Assembly (NCBI RefSeq): GCF_004421005.1
Contig: NZ_CP038026.1
Span: forward strand, 5,823,623 to 5,887,622
Direction: 5' to 3'
DNA from: Pseudoduganella plicata
GTDB taxonomy: Bacteria; Pseudomonadota; Gammaproteobacteria; Burkholderiales; Burkholderiaceae_D
DNA length: 64,000 bases
The translations under genes were made by a program, and so were the position numbers. Below are positions 24,039 to 31,688 of the stretch, piece by piece; position 1 is the first letter of the stretch; the number at the start of each line of letters is the position of its first letter. Under the pieces are notes generated by a model. That model saw nothing but the letters and a program-made list of their open reading frames with translations, was not told where the DNA came from and searched no databases.

Positions 24039-24839
24039 ATGCCGTACCGCCCCCAGTTATCGAGTGCCTGCGCAGTGTTGACGCGCGAAGTCGAGGTGCT
24101 CGACGAGCGGGGGCGGGCGTCCGTCATCGCCATTCCGGCCGAGCGCCCGCTCACGGTGTACGTCGACAAGCGCGAGCTGGTTACGTTGATGACGCTCGGC
24201 GGCGCGCCCGAAGCGCTGACCCTGGGCTACCTGCGCAACCAGCGGCTGGTCGCGCAGCTGGAGGACATCGTCTCCGTCCAGGTGGACTGGGAGGTCGACG
24301 CCGTTGCCGTCACGACGAGGAGCGGCATTGCCGGCGTCGAGGAACGCACGTCGAAAAAAGTCGTCACGACGGGCTGCGGTCAGGGTTCCGTGTTCGGCGG
24401 CCTGATGGACGATGTCGACCGCATCACGCTGCCTGCCGATGCGCGGCTGGCGCAGTCCACGCTGTACCGCATCGTCGATGCGGTACGCAGCCAGCCGTCG
24501 ATCTACAAGCAGGCCGGCTCGGTTCACGGCTGCGCGCTGTTTTCCGCCGCCGGCGAGCTGCTGTCATTCGTCGAGGACGTGGGGCGCCACAACGCCGTGG
24601 ATGCGATCGCGGGGCAGATGTGGCTGGACGGCACTGATGGCGCCGACAAGGTGTTCTATACCACCGGACGGCTGACGTCGGAAATGGTCATCAAAGGGGC
24701 CCAGATGGGAATCCCGTTCCTGCTGTCGCGCTCCGGTACCACGCAGATGGGCCATATGGTGGCCGAACGCATCGGCATGACGTTGCTGTCGCGCTGTACC
24801 GGCAAGCATTTCCTGCTGCTGACGGGCAGGATCGGCTGA
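24039..24839 (+). CDS. fdhD: Formate dehydrogenase accessory sulfurtransferase FdhD
   Basis: FdhD transfers sulfur from IscS to the molybdenum cofactor, which activates formate dehydrogenase. The 266-residue protein has the family blocks ERPLTVYVDKRELVTLMTLG, LGYLRNQRLV, and VHGCALFSAAGELLSFVEDVGRHNAVDAIAG. The last contains the strongly conserved EDVGRHNAVDK-like motif. The active-site loop reads TTGCGQGS, so only the first cysteine of the E. coli CxxC is present. ATG 24039 lies 20 bases after the previous gene, so fdhD closes the operon. Confidence 0.94.
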   Translation: MPYRPQLSSACAVLTREVEVLDERGRASVIAIPAERPLTVYVDKRELVTLMTLGGAPEALTLGYLRNQRLVAQLEDIVSVQVDWEVDAVAVTTRSGIAGVEERTSKKVVTTGCGQGSVFGGLMDDVDRITLPADARLAQSTLYRIVDAVRSQPSIYKQAGSVHGCALFSAAGELLSFVEDVGRHNAVDAIAGQMWLDGTDGADKVFYTTGRLTSEMVIKGAQMGIPFLLSRSGTTQMGHMVAERIGMTLLSRCTGKHFLLLTGRIG

Positions 24840-24890
24840 TTTATGAGCCGGGTACCGCGGACGTGCCGCGGCGTGAGTGATCGCTGACTG

Positions 24891-24915
24891 AAACCCGCCG
24901 CGGCGGGTTTTTTTG
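24891..24915 (+). terminator. Terminator of the formate dehydrogenase operon
   Basis: AAACCCGCCGCGGCGGGTTT is a perfect 20-base palindrome followed directly by more T, 50 bases after the fdhD stop. Confidence 0.85.
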
Positions 24916-25074
24916 CGCTGTCACTCGTCACTATGGGATTTTTCAGCCATTCGTAGTGATGTCCGCGAGAACGTCGCAGGCGAGCGGATCCAGTTGCCGT
25001 CGCGCCCGTACACCCTTCCAGGCAATTCGGCAGGTATCGTCTGGCCGCCCCATTCAAGCGCACGGCACAGGAAC

Positions 25075-25100
25075 GAAAAAAAACCCGCCGAAGCGGGTTT
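25075..25100 (-). terminator. Terminator of the first FxDxF PEP-CTERM gene
   Basis: On the reverse strand AAACCCGC (25100-25093) pairs with GCGGGTTT (25088-25081) and continues into a T-run. It lies 18 bases beyond the stop codon. Confidence 0.85.
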
Positions 25101-25118
25101 CGTCAGCAGCCGTGGGGA

Positions 25119-25661
25119 TTAGCCCAGCTTGGCGCCCGATTTGCGACGTGCGGTGAAAGCCAGCAGGCCCAGGCCCAGGCCCAGCATTGCGTAGGTCGAT
25201 GGTTCCGGTACTGGCGCCACGGCCAGGTTGCCGGCGTAGGAACCAGCTGCCAGGCCGTTGGCCAGCGAACCGGTCACGGTGAAGCCGTACGTACCGGCTT
25301 GCAGCAGGGTTGGCACGCCGAACATCAGGCTGTCGTCGCCGACAACGTTAGCGGCCAGGTCCGTACGAACGCCGTTCACTTCGGAGAAGAAGGTCACGCC
25401 CGTGATGTCGAAGTTTGGCTTCAGCTGGCCACCTGGAGCGGTGTAGCCAACGATTGCGCTGCCGCTCAGCCACGATGCCGTGTCGACCGAGAACAGGAAC
25501 GTGTCGCTGAACGAACCGGCGCCGTTGTGGGTGATGCCGAAGGTGGCAACACCGCCTGGCTGGAACGTAACGGTTTCGTCAGCTGCGGCAACGCCGCTTG
25601 CCAGCAGGCCAGCGGACAGCAGGAGGGAACCGGCGACTTTGCTAAAGAGTGCTTTTTTCAT
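25119..25661 (-). CDS. FxDxF family PEP-CTERM protein (copy 1)
   Basis: This 180-residue secreted protein has a signal peptide (KVAGSLLLSAGLLASGVAAA, residues 8-27) and the segment SFSDTFLFSV that defines the FxDxF group. The C-terminal exosortase sorting signal is VPEPSTYAML, a hydrophobic helix and ARRKSGAKLG. ATG 25661 has AAGAAGGT upstream, and the frame continues further without signal character. It is a close paralogue of the gene at 26199, with near-identical N- and C-terminal segments, which points to tandem duplication. Its function is unknown; proteins of this type are surface or biofilm-matrix candidates. Confidence 0.88.
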   Translation of the reverse strand: MKKALFSKVAGSLLLSAGLLASGVAAADETVTFQPGGVATFGITHNGAGSFSDTFLFSVDTASWLSGSAIVGYTAPGGQLKPNFDITGVTFFSEVNGVRTDLAANVVGDDSLMFGVPTLLQAGTYGFTVTGSLANGLAAGSYAGNLAVAPVPEPSTYAMLGLGLGLLAFTARRKSGAKLG

Positions 25662-26152
25662 CAATTTACCTTCTTGGTTGTTGGTGGTTGGGTAAAGCGC
25701 TTGTGAGCTCTTTGTGAATCTCTCGACGGTCACGGTGCGATGCGTATGTTGCGCTGCAATCGCCATGGCCTCTTTGTTTGAGATTACTTAAGTAAAGCAT
25801 AACACACTCGTGTTAGCGCACGACGTCTGTTACAATTTCATGTAGATAGAAATGCAAGACTATGTTGCGCTGCCGCGAATCTTTCCACGAGTCAGTCAAG
25901 CATGCTTTCATAGTGAGTTCTCATCTGCAATGTAGATTTCCTGCCGTCTATATTCGTGGTTCTTGTTGCACTGCGGAATTTTGCCGCCTGCTCCTGTGTC
26001 GTCAGCTTGTATAGACAACATGGTTTGTCCGGCCTGGTTCGGACAAGGTTGCAGCGGCCCTTGCGTACCGACAGCGCCGAGGGGGGCGTTCGAGGTGCCG
26101 TATCTTGCGGCGAGCTTGGCTCTCTGATGGCTCTCTGCTGCCGTGCCCAGCC
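25662..26152. other. Intergenic region between the two PEP-CTERM paralogues
   Basis: About 490 bases with relatively AT-rich parts. It should contain the promoter and leader of the copy at 25119. No other gene, tRNA or clear repeat was found on either strand. Confidence 0.4.
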
Positions 26153-26177
26153 GTAAAAAAACCCGCCGAAGCGGGTT
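26153..26177 (-). terminator. Terminator of the second FxDxF PEP-CTERM gene
   Basis: Reverse-strand ACCCGC/GCGGGT arms (26176-26171 and 26166-26161) around TTCG are followed by a T-run. The layout is the same as at the paralogue's terminator. Confidence 0.8.
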
Positions 26178-26198
26178 CAGGGAAACATCGCCTGGCGG

Positions 26199-26744
26199 TC
26201 AGCCCAGCTTGTTATTGGTTTTGCGGCGTGCCGTGAAGGCCAGCAGGCCGATACCAACGCCAAGCATAGCGTAGGTCGCCGGTTCCGGAACCGGCGTAAC
26301 GCTCAGGTTACCGGCGTACGAGCCGGCCTGCACGTTCGAGGCCACGACACCCGTCACCGTAAAGCCGTAGCTGCCGGCTTCCAGCATGGCCGTGGGATAG
26401 AACGTGATGGCGCCGTCGTTGAACGTGGTTTCCAGTTCGGTACGCTCACCACCCACTTCCGAGAAGAACACGATGTTGGTGATGTCGACATTGGGCGTCA
26501 GCACACCGTTGAGGTTCGTGATGCCCACGGCAGCCGAGCCTGCGGCCCAGCCGGCCCAGTCGGGCGTAAGCGAGAACAGGAACGTATCGGTGAACTCTTC
26601 GCCGGCAGCGTGGGTGATGCCGAAGACGCCAACGCCGCCCGCGTTGAGGGTGATGGTTTCGTCCGCAGCTGCCGCGCCGGAGGCGAGCAGGCCGGCGGAC
26701 AACAGGAGAGAGCCGGCTACCTTGCTATAAAAAGCTTTCTTCAT
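26199..26744 (-). CDS. FxDxF family PEP-CTERM protein (copy 2)
   Basis: This 181-residue protein parallels the gene at 25119. It has the signal peptide KVAGSLLLSAGLLASGAAAA, the FxDxF-containing EFTDTFLFSL and the C-terminal VPEPATYAML, helix and ARRKTNNKLG. The middle differs more (TPDWAGWAAGSAAVG), as expected after duplication and divergence. ATG 26744 gives the same MKKAF-YSKVAG start as copy 1. The two genes have separate terminators and probably separate promoters. Confidence 0.88.
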   Translation of the reverse strand: MKKAFYSKVAGSLLLSAGLLASGAAAADETITLNAGGVGVFGITHAAGEEFTDTFLFSLTPDWAGWAAGSAAVGITNLNGVLTPNVDITNIVFFSEVGGERTELETTFNDGAITFYPTAMLEAGSYGFTVTGVVASNVQAGSYAGNLSVTPVPEPATYAMLGVGIGLLAFTARRKTNNKLG

Positions 26745-27088
26745 TGTATTACCCCTTGATTCGTTGTTGTTACGAAAGTAGTAGCTTGACGTCGACAGTT
26801 CCTGCGCTAATATTTCTGTGTCCTGACGAAAATATAAGTTTAAAGAACTGCCAACATTGTCAATATAGCCCTGCCAAAAGGCAGGTTTACTACACTGATG
26901 AAACGTGCCTGTTTGCCTTTTGCCACGCAACCTGGCGTCCTCGGGGCAGAGAAAAGCAGTCGGCTAAAGTCAAGCATTATTTTTTTTCACTTTGACGGTG
27001 TTCGTACCCCCAGCGTGTTGCTGATCGCGCCGAAGCGCATGGGGGGCGCGCGCGCTGGTCTGTACTCCAGTACATCTATAATGTTCCG
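26745..27088. other. Divergent region between the PEP-CTERM gene and the LysR gene
   Basis: About 340 bases holding promoters for both neighbours. A TATAAT hexamer at 27077-27082 ends six bases before the LysR start codon, and a GTACTCCAGTAC dyad at about 27062-27073 directly precedes it. No gene is visible. Confidence 0.45.
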
Positions 27089-27970
27089 ATGGACATTAAT
27101 TCCGACGACCTGAAGACGTTCGTGACCGTTGTGGACAGCGGTTCGCTGAGCGCTGCGGCCGTGCACCTGGGCCAGACCACATCCGGCGTCAGCCGCGCGC
27201 TGACCCGGCTGGAAGAGAAACTGCAGACTTCGTTGCTGACGCGCACGACACGGCGCATGGAGCTGACGGAGGAAGGCAAGCTGTTCCTCGACAAGGCGCG
27301 CCGCATCCTTGCTTCCATCGAGGAGGTGGAGGAGTGCATCCGCATCCGCCGCCAGCAGCCCGCTGGCCGCCTGTGCGTGGACGCGGCGTCGCCGTTCATG
27401 CTGCATTGCGTGGTGCCGCATGTCGGCGAATTTCGCGCGAGGTATCCGGAGATCCGGCTGGAGTTGACCAGCAACGACCGGATCGCCGACCTGATCGAGC
27501 ATCGCACCGACATCGCCATCCGTATCGGCATGCTGAACGACTCGACCTTGCATGCGCGGGCGCTGTCGTCCAGCCCGTTGCACATCCTGGCCAGTCCGGC
27601 ATACCTGGCGCAATATGGCACCCCGGCCGCACCGGCCGACCTGACCGACCACGTGCTGCTTGGCTTCGTGCAGTACGAGCAGGGCAACGTGTGGCCTTTG
27701 CGTCATGCCCAAGGCGACAGTCTGGCCGTCGCCCCGGCACTGGTCGCATCCAGCGGCGAGACATTGCGCCAGCTGGCGCTGGCAAACCAGGGCATTGTCT
27801 GCCTGGCGGACTTCATGACGCGCGACGACATCGCAGCGGGCCGCCTGGTCCCGTTGCTGGCGAACTGGAACAGCGGGTACCGGCAGCAGATCCACGCTGT
27901 CTATTACCGCAACACGCAGCTGGCGCAACGTATCGCGTGCTTCCTCGAGTTCCTGCAACAGAAGCTGTAA
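27089..27970 (+). CDS. LysR family transcriptional regulator
   Basis: This 293-residue regulator has the N-terminal helix-turn-helix (DLKTFVTVVDSGSLSAAAVHLGQTTSGVSRALTRLEEKL, residues 7-45). A substrate-binding domain follows, with HCVVPHVGEFRARYPEIRLELTSNDRIADLIEHRTDIAIRIG, which is characteristic of the large DNA-binding subfamily acting on divergent or distant genes. No obvious target stands beside it except the PEP-CTERM gene upstream. The start codon has no Shine-Dalgarno sequence and lies six bases behind a TATAAT box, so the mRNA may be leaderless. The inducer is unknown. Confidence 0.9.
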   Translation: MDINSDDLKTFVTVVDSGSLSAAAVHLGQTTSGVSRALTRLEEKLQTSLLTRTTRRMELTEEGKLFLDKARRILASIEEVEECIRIRRQQPAGRLCVDAASPFMLHCVVPHVGEFRARYPEIRLELTSNDRIADLIEHRTDIAIRIGMLNDSTLHARALSSSPLHILASPAYLAQYGTPAAPADLTDHVLLGFVQYEQGNVWPLRHAQGDSLAVAPALVASSGETLRQLALANQGIVCLADFMTRDDIAAGRLVPLLANWNSGYRQQIHAVYYRNTQLAQRIACFLEFLQQKL

Positions 27971-28254
27971 CAGGCGCGCGGTCCGTCGTAGGTGCAGTCC
28001 CACAACCTGAAAAGCCGGCGTGGCCGCCTGTGTGTACGCTGGCGCACGGTCGCGCGCCGCGTGCAATCCTAAGATGGAGTCGCGTGATTGATGCGCGATT
28101 GCTACGAATCATAAGAAACGAAGCAGAGCCGCTCGTCCGCAGGCAAGCCGGTCGCCTCAAGCGCCGGCACCAGAATGAGCAAGCCAGATCGACGCCACCG
28201 CTTTGCGAGAACGACAGATCCGATGGCTTACAACGATTGTACGAGGAGGTCATC

Positions 28255-28413
28255 ATGACGATGTCGCAGACGAACCACCCTTCGAAGGAAGCGGTGCGTG
28301 AATATCTGGAACGCAGGACGCAGGATGTGCAGCCGCCACCGACGCCGGAAGAAATACGCCGGCAGCTGGGATGGGGGCTCATGTTCGACGACAGGCACGC
28401 CGGCAGATCTTAA
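28255..28413 (+). CDS. Small hypothetical protein (52 aa)
   Basis: The short frame starts at ATG 28255 behind an excellent GAGGAGG site. The protein is polar (PSKEAVREYLERRT...PPPTPEEIRRQLGWGLM), with two predicted amphipathic helices joined by a proline-rich linker. No family is recognised. The strong ribosome binding site and the next small gene 19 bases downstream argue that it is real. Confidence 0.6.
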   Translation: MTMSQTNHPSKEAVREYLERRTQDVQPPPTPEEIRRQLGWGLMFDDRHAGRS

Positions 28414-28432
28414 CCAGAAGAAGGAGAACAGC

Positions 28433-28600
28433 ATGACCAACCGTATCGGCAACAAGGACATCGCGCAGCACCGCAGCAAGCAGGAGAAAAAGCGCATCCG
28501 CGCTTCGAACATCGCGATGGAAGCCGAAAAGCGCGCTATCGCCCGCGCCAAGTACCGCAACGACATCAAGGGCCGCCCGCCCGTTGCCGCCCAGGCCTGA
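28433..28600 (+). CDS. Small basic hypothetical protein (55 aa)
   Basis: ATG 28433 follows AAGGAGA at good spacing. The product is highly charged and Ala-rich (KDIAQHRSKQEKKRIRASNIAMEAEK...), with a predicted long helix and net positive charge, suggesting nucleic-acid binding. No family is recognised. A terminator follows at 28621, so it forms a small unit with the gene at 28255. Confidence 0.6.
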   Translation: MTNRIGNKDIAQHRSKQEKKRIRASNIAMEAEKRAIARAKYRNDIKGRPPVAAQA

Positions 28601-28620
28601 GTATCCCGCCTGTCACAATG

Positions 28621-28650
28621 AAGCCCACTTGCGAGTGGGCTTTATTTTTG
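28621..28650 (+). terminator. Rho-independent terminator
   Basis: AAGCCCACT and AGTGGGCTT pair across TGCG and lead into TTATTTTT, 20 bases after the small basic protein gene. Confidence 0.88.
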
Positions 28651-28779
28651 CCCGCGCCACGTCGGGGGCATACCCCGTGCTGCAGGCGTTCGCCGACCCG
28701 GCGCCGCCGTTCGCCGAAAAGCCGTTTCCCGCCGCGCCGCACCGGCGTATCGTTCGTCCATCCACTCAGGGAGCGCCGA

Positions 28780-29157
28780 ATGAACTGTACCGACACCCAC
28801 CCGACCCACCGCCAGCGAAGCCAGATCATCTGGGGCGTGACGCTGATCGCGTTCGGCGTCGCCTATCTTCTGCAGCGCGACGACGATGCCGCCGTGGCCC
28901 GCCTGTGGCAATACTGGCCCTGGGTGCTGGTTGCCTTCGGCATCAACAACATGCTGCCGCCGGTCGAGGGCAGGCGTTTCGTCGACGGCCTGTCCCAGGT
29001 GCTGTTCGGGGCCTGGTTCTACGTGACGATGGAAGGCTGGTGGGGGCTGACCTTCCGCAACAGCTGGCCATTGCTTATCATTGTCGGCGGGCTGGGCATG
29101 GTGCTGCAGCCGCTCGCGCGGCGCTGGTTCCCGCGGCGCCAGGAGGAGCAGTCATGA
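28780..29157 (+). CDS. LiaI/LiaF-like transmembrane protein
   Basis: This 125-residue membrane protein has three hydrophobic segments: IIWGVTLIAFGVAYLL, WPWVLVAFGINNML and WPLLIIVGGLGMVLQPLA. The W-P-x-hydrophobic repeats are typical of the LiaI-LiaF-like/DUF5668 type. ATG 28780 gives a start just before the first helix, and the longer upstream frame is shadow. It overlaps the next gene by four bases (ATGA). In the Lia systems of Gram-positive bacteria related proteins restrain a sensor kinase. The downstream kinase here makes a similar role possible. Confidence 0.75.
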   Translation: MNCTDTHPTHRQRSQIIWGVTLIAFGVAYLLQRDDDAAVARLWQYWPWVLVAFGINNMLPPVEGRRFVDGLSQVLFGAWFYVTMEGWWGLTFRNSWPLLIIVGGLGMVLQPLARRWFPRRQEEQS

Positions 29158-29876
29158 AAACGCAAGGCAATGGGCAATATATGGGGGCGCAGGTCGTCGT
29201 CGGCATCGCCGTCATCGCCATCGGTGTGCTGTTCCTGTTCGATAACCTGGGCTGGCTGCACCTGGACATGGGCACGCAGTTCTGGCCCATCGTCCTGATC
29301 GCCGCAGGGGTTCTGAAGATCACACAGTCACGTTCGCGGCACGGCAACACTGTCGGCGGCTTGCTGCTGCTGTTTGGAGCGATCATGCTGCTGAAAGGAC
29401 TCGGCCTGCTGTCCATCGGCTGGAACGTGCTGGCCCCGCTGCTGATGATCGGTGCCGGCGTCGCACTGGTGCTCCGCTCCGCCTCGCGCGAGTCCCGGCG
29501 CGACAAGGCGGGCGTGCCGCCGGCCGACGCCCATGCCATGCATGCCGGGCAGGACACGGTCAACCTGACCACCGTGCTGGGGGCTTACCGCCGCCGCGTG
29601 ACGGCGCGGTTCTTCGCCGGTGGCGACATCACCGTCATCATGGCCGGCTGCGACCTTGACCTGCGTCAGACCTCGATCGACGGCATCGCCATCCTCAACG
29701 TGTTCGCGCTGATGGGCGGCATCAACATCAAGGTGCCGCTGGACTGGGCGGTCGAAATGGAAGGACTGCCCCTGGTAGCCGGCTTCCAGGACTTCACGGT
29801 GCATCCGAAGGATGGCGGCAAGCGGCTTGTCGTGCGCGGCAGCGTCGTCATGGGCGGGCTGGAGGTGCGCAACTGA
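29154..29876 (+). CDS. LiaF-like membrane protein with C-terminal cell-wall-sensing type domain
   Basis: This 240-residue protein has an N-terminal part with four hydrophobic helices (VVVGIAVIAIGVLFLFDNLGW, FWPIVLIAAGVLKI, GGLLLLFGAIMLLKGLGLL, LAPLLMIGAGVALVL). From about residue 130 the soluble beta-rich domain follows, with VTARFFAGGDITVIMAGCDLDLRQT and INIKVPLDWAVEME, as in LiaF/DUF2154 proteins. The ATG overlaps the preceding stop, and its own stop overlaps the kinase start by one base. This tight coupling suggests that it controls the kinase. Confidence 0.8.
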   Translation: MKTQGNGQYMGAQVVVGIAVIAIGVLFLFDNLGWLHLDMGTQFWPIVLIAAGVLKITQSRSRHGNTVGGLLLLFGAIMLLKGLGLLSIGWNVLAPLLMIGAGVALVLRSASRESRRDKAGVPPADAHAMHAGQDTVNLTTVLGAYRRRVTARFFAGGDITVIMAGCDLDLRQTSIDGIAILNVFALMGGINIKVPLDWAVEMEGLPLVAGFQDFTVHPKDGGKRLVVRGSVVMGGLEVRN

Positions 29877-30955
29877 TGGCGCCACCGCTGTCGAACCGGC
29901 GCGGCGCGCTGCTGTACCTGCTCGCGTGGTTGCTGATCGGCGTGGCGCTGGGCGGCATCTGCGCGGCGCTGGCGGCGGCGCGGCTCGTCAACGCGCTGCT
30001 GCTGACAGTGCCGACGACAGTGGTGTACGGCATCGCCGCCGGGTTCTCGGCGTATTACCTGTGCCACGCCAATCCCATCGGCACCAGGCCGCCGGCGCTG
30101 ATCGTGCTGATGGTGGCCGCGGCGGCCGTGCTGGCGGGTTTCATGTGGCTGGCCGTGCTGCAGGGATTCAATGAGCTGTGCCTGAGTTTTGCCGTCGACT
30201 GGGCCGGCGTGAACCTGTCGGCGGAGCTGACGGCGCTGTTGTTCGCCCTGGGCGTCCTGCTGTATGGGCTGCTGGCCGCCCTCCATTACCTGGCGATCGA
30301 ACTGGACCGGGCGCGCAACGCCGAGCGGCGCGAGCTGGAATCGCGCGTGACGGCGCAGGAAGCGGAGCTGCGCATGCTGCGCATGCAGATCGACCCGCAC
30401 TTCCTGTTCAACAGCCTCAATTCCATCAGCGCGCTGACGTCGCAGGACCCGCGCGCGGCGCGCGACATGACCCTGCAACTGGCCAGCTTCTGCCGCCACA
30501 GCCTGGCCCTGGCGGCACAGCGCAAGGTGACGCTGGAGCAGGAGATGACGCTGATCCGCCACTTCCTCGCCATCGAGAAAGTGCGCTTCGGCGAACGTCT
30601 GGTGACGGAGGAGGCCCTGGAGAGGGGCGCGCTGGCCTGCCTCGTGCCGCCGATGATCATCCAGCCGCTGGTGGAAAACGCCATCAAGCACGGCATCGGC
30701 GGGCTGCCGGAGGGCGGTCTGGTGCTGGTGGCCGCATGGCGCGACCGCGACAGCCTGCGTATCACCGTCAGCAACGCCGTCGATCCCGCAGCCGGATCGG
30801 GCACGCGCCTGCGCAGCGACAACGGTATCGGCCTGGTGAATGTGCGCCATCGCCTGGCCTGTGCCTATCCGAACGCAGCCTCGCTGACGTGGAAGCGCGA
30901 GGAAGGCACCTTCGCCGTCGATATCGTGCTGCCGGCGCAGCTGGGCGAGGCGTGA
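29876..30955 (+). CDS. LytS-type sensor histidine kinase
   Basis: This 359-residue kinase has four N-terminal transmembrane helices (about 10-30, 40-60, 65-90, 110-135), a short linker helix, the His_kinase motif MQIDPHFLFNSLNSI and a HATPase domain. That domain shows the N-box QPLVENAIKHGIGG and the G-box DNGIGLVNVRHRL. The ATG overlaps the previous stop by one base, and the response regulator gene starts two bases after its stop. It probably senses an envelope signal through the LiaF-like proteins. Confidence 0.92.
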   Translation: MAPPLSNRRGALLYLLAWLLIGVALGGICAALAAARLVNALLLTVPTTVVYGIAAGFSAYYLCHANPIGTRPPALIVLMVAAAAVLAGFMWLAVLQGFNELCLSFAVDWAGVNLSAELTALLFALGVLLYGLLAALHYLAIELDRARNAERRELESRVTAQEAELRMLRMQIDPHFLFNSLNSISALTSQDPRAARDMTLQLASFCRHSLALAAQRKVTLEQEMTLIRHFLAIEKVRFGERLVTEEALERGALACLVPPMIIQPLVENAIKHGIGGLPEGGLVLVAAWRDRDSLRITVSNAVDPAAGSGTRLRSDNGIGLVNVRHRLACAYPNAASLTWKREEGTFAVDIVLPAQLGEA

Positions 30956-30956
30956 C

Positions 30957-31688
30957 ATGAAGACGATCATTGTCGACGACGAACCGCTGGCGCGCGGCAT
31001 CGTGCGCGAATACCTGGCGGCGCATGCCGACGTAAAAATCGTGGCCGAATGCGGCAATGGCTTCGAGGCCGTCAAGGCGATCGCCGAACTGGCGCCCGAC
31101 CTGGTCATCCTGGATATCCAGATGCCCAGGCTCGATGGCTTCGAAGTGCTGGAGCTGGTGGGTGCGCGCAACGGCCCGCGTTTCATCTTTGCCACCGCGT
31201 TCGACAACTTTGCCATCCGCGCTTTCGAGGTGCGCGCGCTGGACTATCTGCTCAAACCCTTCAGCCAGCAGCGTTTCGCCCGGGCGCTGGACAATGCACG
31301 CACCGCTGCGCCGGCTGCTGCACTGGAAAGCCTGGGCCGCGCGGCGGCGCTGCGCGAGCGAGCGGTCGAGCGCGTGCTGATCCGCGATGGCGCGAATGTT
31401 CACGTGATCGCCTGCGGGCGCATCGACTGCGTGCAGGCGCAGGACGATTACGTGGAGATCCGCGCCGAGGGCCGCGCCTACCTGAAGAACCAGCCGCTGT
31501 CGGAACTGGAAAGCCAGCTCGATCCGCAGCGCTTCCTGCGCATCCACCGCTCCTGGCTGGTAAACATCGAAGCCGTCAGCCGCATCGAGCAGGCCACCCG
31601 CGACAGCCACGTGGCCGTGCTGAAGGACGGCAGCAGGGTGCCCGTCAGCCGCAGCGGCTACCAGAAGCTGCGGGCTGCAATGGGTTAG
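30957..31688 (+). CDS. LytTR family response regulator
   Basis: This 243-residue protein has a receiver domain (IIVDDEPLARGIVREYL, phospho-acceptor in VILDIQMPRLDG, switch Lys in LLKPF). It also has a C-terminal LytTR DNA-binding domain (CVQAQDDYVEIRAEGRAYL...FLRIHRSWLVNIEAV). It is the partner of the LytS-type kinase directly upstream. Targets are not evident; the operon itself is a plausible one. Its end overlaps the convergent helicase gene by four bases. Confidence 0.93.
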   Translation: MKTIIVDDEPLARGIVREYLAAHADVKIVAECGNGFEAVKAIAELAPDLVILDIQMPRLDGFEVLELVGARNGPRFIFATAFDNFAIRAFEVRALDYLLKPFSQQRFARALDNARTAAPAAALESLGRAAALRERAVERVLIRDGANVHVIACGRIDCVQAQDDYVEIRAEGRAYLKNQPLSELESQLDPQRFLRIHRSWLVNIEAVSRIEQATRDSHVAVLKDGSRVPVSRSGYQKLRAAMG

